DNA from: Kipferlia bialata
Taxonomy: Eukaryota > Fornicata
NCBI GenBank assembly: GCA_003568945.1
Contig: BDIP01000210.1
Span: forward strand, 1-25,578
Reading direction: 5' to 3'
Length of the DNA: 25,578 nt
Position numbers and translations under genes: made by a program
Part shown: one piece after another, positions 10,754 to 19,304 of the stretch
How the letters are laid out: every line of letters starts with the position of its first letter
How positions within the stretch are numbered: the stretch's first letter is position 1
Notes under the pieces: model-generated
Told to the model about the DNA's origin: nothing
Databases searched by the model: none
The model's input: only the letters and a program-made list of their open reading frames with translations

Positions 10754-13700
10754 ATGAGTGGGTATCCCCCACCACATGGAGGGGACTACCCAGCCTTTGT
10801 GTGAGTACCACTACACTACATCATTTGCTCGCCGATGCTCCTCTACTGGCGGAGTGTACATGACCATTCATACACAACTATATGTCTTTCCCGTTGTCGC
10901 CGCTCACTCTCAGGTCGCAGGTTATGGAGCTGACTAATCAGCTACAGACCCGAGATGACTACTTGAGGCAGCTACAGGTAGCCTGTCACAGAAGTACACA
11001 CTCTTTCCCGCTTCACAGTGTCTGCTACATATCATATGATTACTGACTTCAGGCTGAGTATGAACATGTCCATGAGGCAGTGGGCGAGAGGGATCGGGTA
11101 TGATACCAACCTTTGGAGTGCATCTCTCTTCTATTACCACACTTCCCATGGTATTTTCCAGTATCCCTCCCCCTCACCTATGCACTCTCAGTGGCCCATG
11201 GTGACATAGAACGGCTGACATTGAGTGAGGCCGCTCTGAAGGAGAGAGTGGGAGACCTGACAAATACCATCACCGTGAATGAGGTATAGTCGGTGGCGCT
11301 CACATATGCATCAGTTCCACTCTTGTCTCTGTTCTCAAACCCAGGCGTCCCTAAACCAGTGCAAGATAGAACTGGTGACCACCCAGGCTGCAGTGGCGGC
11401 TCTTGAGACCGAGCGGGACAGATTACTGGCAGAGAGAGACAAGGTATGCTTCGTCTGCTTCTTGTATATCCGAGCATGTATGGCGAAGATTGTTATGTGG
11501 ATGCCCTATTCTTACGCATGTATTATGTTGATCTTGCGTGCTGAAATGGGATGGAGCATGGTGTAGCATGTCCCTCTACTGGGTATGAGTTCAATCCCCT
11601 TGTGCATCAGAACGCTATCCTTACCTGAAACCCAATGCACTTTCATACATGGACCTTCACTTCTCTATACATACCTTGCTGATAGTGCTCTTTAAGAGTA
11701 CCAAGTCTGTAGTAATGCTGGTATATTGGTCACTTATAGTAATATGTAATTGTTCTATCATACCACAGTATTGGGTGCACTGAGCGTGCTTCATAGAGGC
11801 TGTATATGACACTATTGTCTCTTTTCCCATGTATCTCCTACCCCTCTGAATCCAACATATATGTATATCTTCATACCCTGACCCCAGGCACAGGCTGCCT
11901 CTATCACAGAGGTCAGGGGCAGGGAACGGGCCCTTCTGGAGTGTCAGAAACAGTTGCAGGTCCAACACTATAGTAGTCAATGTGTATTGTATATAGGTGT
12001 ATTCGATTACTATATACAGCTACTATGAGGTCTGGTACAACAGTAAGACAAGCCATAGTATTACTTTGTTCGCCAGACGACTTTTGCGACTACTGAGCTA
12101 GTACTCATTGGTAATATACATATATAGAGTGTTGTACTCCAAGAAATCACTACATAATATATACACTGTGTCCCTCATTCTGATACTCCAGGCCGAAACT
12201 GCCGTGCGGCGACGGTTGGAGGCCTCTATTCTAGAGTCTGAACGGGAGAGAGACCTGAGTGATAGGGAGAGAGAGAGAGCGGCGGAGAAGAGAGAGAGAG
12301 AGGAAGCAGACAGACTCCGGGACATGGAGCGTGAGCTACAAGAGACCACCATAAGGAGGGGTCAGCTGGAGGATGAGGTCGAGGTGTGTGGATGTGCAAT
12401 GGTTGTATATGTGTCATCCCAGTACTACTTCTACCATTTACCGTGTATCTACTCATATCATAATATTGACGATCATCTATGGTCTCTTGACACTGCTCCT
12501 GACTCCTCACTGTCTAGGATGCCAACAGGGTGTGCAACGGACTGAGGAAGGACCTCCAGGCCCTGGCAGCACAGCTCGAGGCCAAGGGTGAGTCTGTCTG
12601 TCTGTGCACGGTCCCTATCTCTCCCTCTCTCTCTCTCCCTCTCTCTTCCTGTCTCTGTCTCTCCCTGTATCTCTCTCTCCCTCTCTCCTCCTGTCCCTCT
12701 CTCTTCCTCTCTCTCCCTGTCTCCCTCTCTCTGTCTCCCTCTCTCTGTCTCCCTCTCTCTGTCTCACTGTCTAGAGCGGCAGAGGCAGCAGGATGCGGCC
12801 ACCCACGCAGAGAGAGAGGCCGAGCACGCACAGGCCGAGAAGGGTTACAGGAAGGAGGCCAGACAGCGGGACCAGGCCATAGACGCAGCGCAGAGAGACA
12901 GTGCATCGTGCAGGGCACAGCTCGACAGGCTCAAGGTGGGGGTGGCTCTCGTTGGAGTTCCATTATGATCAGTGGCATTTGTAAGATCCATGGAATATGT
13001 GTCAAATACATTTGTTCTACTACCTAGATCATCATACACCATCTAACATCTTCAATACCATACATGGTATTGCAGACCCCCTAATGCCCATATGTCTGCA
13101 TGCTCTAATGCCCAGGAGGAGCTGAGGAGAGAGAGAGACCGGGAGCAGGAGAGGCTACACGCTGTGGAGGGTGTGGTTAAGGACAAGGCGGCAGCCCAGA
13201 GTGTGCTGGACGGGGTCAGGTACTAGTCAGGGTGTCGGTATACATATATATATATATACACTATGTAGCCCGCAGTGGTAGAAGGCTACCATGCATAATC
13301 ATGTACTCACCTATCCAGAAAGCAGGAGCGTCAGTTGAAACACCAGTTGGAGCAGGCCTTGCTAGAGGGAGAGAGACAGGTGCAGCAGGTGGGAAGGGTG
13401 TTCAGAGAGAGAGATATATACGTGCACTCGTAGCTGTTCCCACACACATTGTGCTACACATTGTGATACACATTGTGATTATACACATTATGATTATACA
13501 CATTATGATTATCTCTATACATATCCCTGTGCTGTTGCCCCCTCTGACCCCTCTGACCCCTCTGACCCCAGACTGTGTCTCAGTACGAGGCCAAGCTCCA
13601 CAAGACCAGGGCCTCACTGGAGAAGGCACGCCTCGCAGGTACAGAGTAGATTAGTATATGAGTAGTACATGAGTAGTATATGGTATCTAGTGCTGTTTGA

Positions 13701-16274
13701 GAAGGCACGCCTCGCAGGTACAGAGTATAATTAGACACCTGCTACTTGTAAATTGGTACATGATTACATGACCTCTACCATGGCCTCCTCTCTCTGACCC
13801 CCTCTGACCCCCTCTGACCCCCTCTGACCCCCTCTGACCCCCTCTGACCCCAGGCCAGGTGTCGTCTGACGAGCTGAGTGCCTCCACCCAGCAGGTCGAC
13901 ATGCTCCGCCAGCAGCTGGGCAGGATGAGTGCGGCCCTGGCCCTCGAGAAGAAGGTAGGGGTGGATGGTATAGGGGGAGGCATGTATATGTGGGTAGTAG
14001 TATGCATAGGAGTTCTGGAGTACCTGTAGTGTAGTATATGTATTTGTATGCATACCTGCCCAAGGAACGAGTAACATTTCATGTTTCGGTAAGCATTTAC
14101 TCCCTGAGTATAAAGGAGAAGTATGTATATATGTATGAAGAGAGACAGAGACTGGCACAGTAGGATATCCCGCCCTCTGACTGTGAAGGAGACATGTCAC
14201 TGTGTATCCTCTCTATATGTCCCTACTTTGTGTATGTGCATGTGCGTGTGTGTATGTGTCTCCCTCCCTCTGACTGTGCAGGAGGTTGACAGGCTGAGGC
14301 AGGAGACCGTGTCCCTAGTCGATCAGGTCCAGGCAGCAGACAAGATGCGCATGGTGATACAGGTACGCATCGGTTGGTTGGATAGACAGACATAGGGATA
14401 GGGATAGATGGACATAGGTATATGGATAGATGGATGCGCATAGTGACATAGATACAGGATCATATTTGTACATGAACATATTTGTGTTTTCTAATGAGGC
14501 ACTATACTATGTTATACACTGATACTATGATATTGTACTTTCTTCTAGGTATATACTTATATATATATATGTATATCCTGATACCAGGATATGAAGCACC
14601 ACCTCCAGGCCTCGACCGAAGACCTCCAGGTACATCGTGGTTATGTGTGTGTTTGATGTTTGATTTCCTCGGATATTTGCAGTCAGATATGGGCATATGA
14701 CAACTATGTGTATATTCCACCCATGTCTGTCCCTCCTGACCCACAGACCTGTGAGCAGGCCCGGGCCCAGTGTCTGATAGAGTTGGAACAGGCCCGGGAG
14801 AGTGAGACCGAAGCCAGACGGACAGCCCAGGTACATGGTGCATAGTGGATAGTGCATGGGAGACATGAGTGGTACTGTCAGTGTCCATGGCGTAGTGTGT
14901 GCATACACGTATATGCCTGGTCTCTCCCCATCTGTCCCTGTCTATAGCTGTCTGACCCGGCAGGAGTGGGAGAGAAAGGCAGCCCAGGAGCAGGTCACGT
15001 CGTCCAACGCAGTACAAGTACTGCACAGGTGGGGTGGATATACTCAGTATCAGTATGGATATACTCAGTATATATACATTGTAGAGTCTACATATACGTA
15101 TGTGCATGTATACTGTATACCCCTTTAGTGCAGGTGCTGCACGGGTGGGGGGTGTATATACTCAGTACACGAATGGGTACTCTATATATACATATCTGTC
15201 TGTATGTACTACATTGTGAGTGAAGTGTGGAATCCACACTGTGGGTATTCCTTATCCCGCCTCCCATTGCATTGACTGGCCCTCTGACCCCTCTATATGA
15301 CACTGACCCCTCTGACCCCTAGGGCCCAGCAGCGCATGGAGCAGCTCAACACAGACGCAGACCTCAGGTAGGGGGAGGGGGTATATGGATAGGGTCTATG
15401 TGCATTGATACTTCTATATACCTATATGTCCATACCCATATGTACGTCTGCCCCTACCTGACCCCAGGGTGTCGATGGTGGAGAGGAAGTGCCAGGACAG
15501 GGTGTCAAAGGCAGAGCAGGAGACAAACAGACTCAGGTACATGGCACTGTACCAGATAGTAGTGTGATGTATATGTATATGTATGGGGTGTGCCACGGCC
15601 ACTGCTGTTCATGTACACATATGCATGTATATATGAGTATTCCTATATATATATATCAGCCATATATCGCACTACCTCCACTGACACCCCCTCAGGGTGG
15701 ACAGATACGAGGGACTGCCTTCCCATAGTCAAGTCACAGTTCCCCTCCTATGTACTATGTACTATGTGCTATGCCTATTCTCATTCCAGGATGGAGCTGC
15801 ACTCCTACCGATCCGCAGAGGCACGGGCCAAGGTGGGTGGGCTTGTGTATACAGGATATGTATACTATGAGTATTGTATTATGTACATACTATTGTGTAT
15901 ATATGTATGTATGTGTTGACCAACCGCAGGACTCCCAGCGCGTGGCCCTTGCTGTGCGGGTGGGTACGGCTGGGCTCAGAGGCAGGGAGGATCACAAGAG
16001 AGAGAGAGAGAGAGACGGCTATCATGCCCCCTCTCGCTCACTGTCTGTGTCGGCCGAGCCCTACAGAGGGAGGGAGAGAGAGAGAGAGATGGCAGCAGAG
16101 AGGCAGCCCAGCGACTTCGACCGGTTGACATCCAAGTGAGTGAGGGTATTGTATATACACTGTCAGTCCACTTCTCTCTGTTATATATCTACTCTCTGTT
16201 TACACACAATGACACTGACCCTGACCCCTAGGCTAAGAGAGGCAGGAGACGAGATCCGCCGCAATATGCGATAG
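10754..16274 (+). CDS. Coiled-coil protein, about 620 aa, 22 exons, unknown function
   Basis: Exons: 10754-10800, 10914-10977, 11053-11097, 11192-11283, 11345-11443, 11888-11959, 12192-12383, 12518-12587, 12775-12935, 13116-13219, 13319-13388, 13572-13638, 13854-13954, 14282-14362, 14588-14629, 14747-14830, 14964-15028, 15323-15367, 15468-15536, 15790-15832, 15930-16135, 16232-16274 (TAG). The start peptide is MSGYPPPHGGDYPAFVSQVM. The product is almost wholly predicted coiled coil, rich in Glu, Arg, Gln and Leu (ERQRQQDAATHAEREAEHAQ, EVDRLRQETVSLVDQVQ). A breaker-rich region with Glu-Arg tracts comes near the C-terminus. No catalytic motif is visible. Length and composition suit a cytoskeletal, basal-body or Golgi tether protein, but homology cannot be judged by eye. 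Every junction fits except exon 3 to exon 4, where one nucleotide is missing; a lost G in the GGG at the exon 3 end would explain it. The left-hand promoter candidate is at 10658. Confidence 0.85.
12612..12773 (+). repeat. CT-rich microsatellite filling an intron
   Basis: Nearly the whole intron 12588-12774 is CTCTCTCC/CTGTCTC repeat on the coding strand, ending in CTCACTGTCTAG before exon 9. The preceding intron ends in the same CTCACTGTCTAG. The purine strand is antisense, opposite to the GA-rich exonic repeats of these genes. Confidence 0.85.
13444..13512 (+). repeat. Tandem ACACATT(A/G)TGAT repeat in an intron
   Basis: About four to five imperfect 11-15 nt units (CACATTGTGATA, CACATTATGATTATA) lie in the intron between exons 11 and 12 of the coiled-coil gene. 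No coding or structural role is apparent. Confidence 0.75.
13541..13571 (+). repeat. Three CCTCTGACC units forming a 3' splice site
   Basis: Three perfect 9-nt units end directly in CCAG at the acceptor of exon 12. Each unit contains CTGAC, the branch-point-like element seen at most acceptors here. Confidence 0.85.
13620..13727 (+). repeat. 29-bp direct repeat of exon 12 end plus its donor
   Basis: The last 19 nt of exon 12 and the first 10 nt of its intron (13620-13648) are repeated exactly at 13699-13727, 79 nt downstream, inside the same intron. Loose similarity continues for about 30 nt past each copy. The second copy is outside the spliced reading frame. Confidence 0.9.
13791..13853 (+). 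repeat. Six decamer units (CCTCTGACCC) ending at a 3' splice site
   Basis: Five perfect decamers and one variant (first unit TCTCTGACCC) lead into CAG at 13851-13853, the acceptor of exon 13. Each unit carries CTGAC, so the putative branch site is present six times, and only the last copy lies next to an AG. Confidence 0.9.
15012..15167 (+). repeat. Diverged direct repeat of exon 17 end plus donor
   Basis: The end of exon 17 and start of its intron (about 15012-15049) recur at about 15127-15167. Both copies share CTGCAC-(A/G)GGTGGGG followed by ATATACTCAGTA. In the codons for V-Q-V-L-H the copies differ at three positions, all synonymous. Confidence 0.75.
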
Positions 16275-16845
16275 GATCCATGTGTGGCTGCTGCTCACAT
16301 ACAGTGCTTACTCCATCCTTACTGCACTATTGTGGTATATGGGTTAATGGCCTTTGTATCAGTATTTCTTTACTATTAGTTCCATTATTTCGGTTAATGT
16401 ACACTGATTTGATCTATACTTCTTTAGGCTACTGAGTATCTGTTTCATAGAGATAGAGATACGAGTGAATCTGAAAGTTCGTTAGACGTTGACTCAGATC
16501 GGAAGGCCCCCGTCGTGTAATACGTTGTAGTACTTGACCAAACCAATGCGTAGTACCTGCAAAAATCCTCATATATAATGGGAACACATTCAATGCCGGA
16601 GCAGGCGTAGGTCTACTACAGGGCCAGTCTGTGTCAGAACCCATGTCCGTATAGGTTATGAGTCCTCAGGCACTTCCACATATTCCACCTAGTGTCATTG
16701 CTGGTCCAAGACAGTGTGTGACAAGCTGGCAACTTGAAGCAGCCTTGACAGGCTTGACTCAAAAAAGCAGAAGGGTTTTGTCCCCAATCTATTTTGAAAT
16801 TTGGGTATCCCCGTAGATCTAGTGCTCTCCTCTCTCAGCCATGCC
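16275..16845. other. Intergenic region (571 bp) between coiled-coil and proline-rich genes
   Basis: It holds the 3' end of the upstream gene and the promoter of the next gene. Short open frames on the minus strand (16429-16644, 16695-17009) have no splice support and look like chance. The final 100 nt are A/T-rich and contain the candidate element at 16754. No RNA gene was seen. Confidence 0.5.
16754..16769 (+). promoter_or_regulatory. Candidate upstream element TTGACTCAAAAAAGCA
   Basis: This is the near copy of the element at 10658-10674, ending 76 nt before the ATG at 16846. Two further T-rich blocks (GGTTTTG, CTATTTTG) follow before the ATG. Confidence 0.35.
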
Positions 16846-16849
16846 ATGA
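16841..16849 (+). other. Minimal upstream ORF overlapping the start codon
   Basis: ATG CCA TGA at 16841-16849 overlaps the presumed start ATG at 16846 in a different frame (ATGA overlap). If the 5' UTR includes it, scanning ribosomes would meet this two-codon ORF first. Reinitiation is possible. The transcript start is unknown, so this may have no effect. Confidence 0.4.
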
Positions 16850-18263
16850 CGGGCACCACACACGGCATGCAGTATGGACCCCCTGGGGGTACCCCTCCGT
16901 CCCCCCCTCTCACTGTGCAGGGTGCGGGGTCTGGGCCCTCCCCCCCTTTGGACACTGACCCATGGGCCGCGTGGGACGGGCTGCCTCTGCAGATACCTCC
17001 AGCACCCATCTATGACGACACCGGAATCGCCCCAGCCAGCTTCCAGTCCCTGGTCCCGCTCAGCGTCAAGGGGCCTCAGATGGCTGTGCAGCACTGGACA
17101 GCCCTCAACACCCCCCTCCTGAGACACGATGAGGGCCTGATGCTGGGGGACAGCGGGTTTGAGCCTGTGTCCCAGGTCATCCGGCAGCTGTCCCAGTACC
17201 CGCCTCCCCCCATATGCCCTGTGTCTCATACTGAGGCACAGCCCCAGGTGCCTGGGGTTGCCTCTCCCAGTGCTGGTGATACCCCCCCTCTGGAGTCTGT
17301 TGTCAATAGCCATGTGTCACACAGTGTGGGGCAGGACAGGGGGGACCAGGCTGGGTCACAGTGTCCGGACTACCCCAGCAGCAGAGGGGCCCCAGCCATC
17401 GGGTCTCTGCTGCGGGTGAGGCACTCAGCCGCCGTGCGCCGCACCCTGCCCCTGTCCTTCTCCCTCACACCCCCCGCGGACCAGCTCTGGCTGCCTCAGG
17501 TATATAGGGTGGATATATGTGTGTACGTGGTATATGTACTCATACGATACAGCCTCAGATATCTAGATGTTATATATAGTTATGTTCTTCCTGTGTTGTG
17601 TAAGGAATGGGGTCCCTTGTGAAAGGTGTGACTCCCGACCGCCAGCCTCTCTCTCTCTCTTCTTCCTTACCCTCCCCCCCCCCTTCCTCTCTCTCCCTAG
17701 GTGTCTGCCAAGCCACATGCCCACACTCTTGGTGTCTATTATTACTATTATATGCATAGTAGTATATAAGAGTGTTCATTCCAGGTGTCTGCCAAGCCCC
17801 ATGCCCTGACCCCCCTGTCCCCCTCCCTCCACATCAAGACTGTGTGTGAGGGTGCCCCCCCTGCATTGAGTGAGGGGCACCCCTACATCAAGACACCCCA
17901 CCTCTACGCAGCAGAGATCCAGGTGGGATCACTCGTAGTGCATTCCCCGCAGTATAGGCTGACAAATGTAGTAGTTTCTTCTTGAGCTACACATACTTTT
18001 ACATACCCCTCCCTTGTAACATGCATTACACTATGTGTCAGTGTGTGTGGCTGACCCCAGGCCCTGTCCAGCCAGGGCATTCCCGCCAATGTCACAGAGC
18101 CCCTGGGCCTCAGAAGGTCAGGGGTGTAGTGTGGTTGGCGCCCTGTTGGGGCATTTAGAAATATATATATATTCATTCGCCTAGTTGGGACAGTGTTCAC
18201 CAATCAATCAAGAATATCCCAGAAGGTGATTCTCTCCACCGATCTATAGATATACCTCCCCCC

Positions 18264-18298
<35 letters not shown>

Positions 18299-18892
18299 GC
18301 GGGGGGGGCCCCCCCCCCCCCCCGGTTTTCCCCCCCCCCCCCCCCCTTTCTCCTCCCTACCCCCAGGCTGACCCCCTCCAACAAGGCAGAGGCAGAGGGA
18401 GAGCCAGAGATGACATCAGCACATGTGTTCGACAAGGTGTGTACATCCAACCCTTGTATGCATTATATGTGTGAGTATGTGTGTTGATGCTGATACCCAG
18501 GTGCGCAATGTGGTTGAGAACCTAGCCCCTGCGACCCCCGCTGCCATGTCACCCGAGGGGAGGGATATGTTCAACACAAACACATACGCAGCCATGAGGT
18601 AGGGATAGTATATGTATATATATATATAGATGAGATATATGAGAGGGAGTGTTCGACCCCCCCCCCCACACACACACACTCTCTCTCTTTAACTCCCTTT
18701 GTTTCTAATCCTGTAACTCGGTAGTGCCCCTGTCTGAGACCAATACTTCTCTCTCCCACTATGTATATATGGAATCACTCACTCTCCAGACCTGGCCAGT
18801 ACACCAGTCTGAGGCGCAAGAACACCAGGGGGCCTAGGACACCAGGGTCCAACCCAATAGGAGCAGGGGGGAACACCCGCCAGGAGCTATAG
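16846..18892 (+). CDS. Proline-rich protein, 372 aa, 6 exons, unknown function
   Basis: Exons: 16846-17499, 17785-17922, 18061-18116, 18367-18436, 18501-18598, 18790-18892 (TAG), total 1119 nt, in frame. The start ATG follows an in-frame TGA at 16795-16797 with no better start between. The first 120 residues are rich in Pro and Gly (PPGGTPPSPP) but contain what looks like a folded stretch (SLVPLSVKGPQMAVQHWTAL). A second region, IGSLLRVRHSAAVRRTLPLS, is basic and may bind a partner. The C-terminus (MRPGQYTSLRRKNTRGPRTP) is strongly basic. No transmembrane segment or catalytic motif is apparent. The donor after exon 3 is an unusual GTCAGG, and that intron contains the poly-C patch at 18257-18346, so this junction is the weakest part. 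Conceivably a cytoskeletal scaffold; I assign no function. Confidence 0.8.
17699..17806 (+). repeat. Duplicated acceptor and exon 2 start
   Basis: AG plus the first 22 nt of exon 2 (17783-17806) also occur at 17699-17722 with one mismatch, 84 nt upstream. The mismatch changes CCA to CCC, both Pro, in VSAKPHA. The upstream copy lacks the CTNAY block and is preceded by a CT-rich tract. Confidence 0.9.
18257..18346. repeat. Poly-C/poly-G low-complexity patch inside an intron
   Basis: Long C runs are interrupted by GGGCGGGGGGGG (18297-18308) and GGTTTT (18324-18329). Together with the poly-G at the window edge, this resembles a sequencing or gap-filling artefact. The length of intron 3 of the proline-rich gene should not be trusted. 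Confidence 0.85.
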
Positions 18893-19304
18893 GCACTATA
18901 TACACTCTAAGGACTGTATATGACAGGAATTGTAATTGAATTCTATATTGTTTTGTGTGGCGACACATCCCTCGTGAGCATGGGATGTGGATTAGGGGGT
19001 ACATGTCGAGTAATAGATGTACACTGCGACTAGCACACCAGCATGGTCAGTGATGATATATCTATAACTACTGGGTATCTGTCGTCAGTCGATACATCGC
19101 AATCTGGTGTACCAGACAGGTAGTGAAGGGGAACAAAAACACAAAAGGGTGTGGAGACAGTTTGGTGCACGGCCACCGATATTCAAAGGCTGTGCCGTGC
19201 TACAGGCCAGGGACATCAGAGAGCCTTTGCAAGCCTTGTAACTGCTTCCTGGAGCCTGTTTTACCCTTCTTGGCGACCCCTAGATTGTGTATTAGCGGCT
19301 AGGG
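18893..19304. other. Intergenic region (412 bp) before the LRR gene
   Basis: It holds the 3' end of the proline-rich gene and the promoter of the LRR gene. A GAACAAAAACACAAAAGGG block (about 19130-19148) is a weak relative of the upstream elements at 10658 and 16754, but it lies about 160 nt from the ATG. Nothing else was recognised. Confidence 0.45.

Noticed and set aside
11510-11605. Possible tRNA because of GAGTTCAATCCC (B-box-like) in an intron
   Set aside because: The T-stem does not pair and no acceptor or anticodon stem could be drawn.
13791-13853. Decamer array considered as a CRISPR-like or satellite array
   Set aside because: There are no spacers, the units are contiguous, and the array ends exactly at a splice acceptor.
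15700-15735. Possible extra exon after CCCCCTCAG in the coiled-coil gene
   Set aside because: It has no donor in suitable phase. Exons 19 and 20 join correctly without it.
10754-16274. Coiled-coil gene considered a pseudogene because of the exon 3/4 phase conflict
   Set aside because: The other 20 junctions and all frames are intact. A single homopolymer error explains the conflict better than decay.
16819-17313. 164-codon minus-strand frame opposite the proline-rich gene
   Set aside because: It is an antisense shadow of GC-rich exon 1. It has no splice support and the opposite strand has a consistent 6-exon model.
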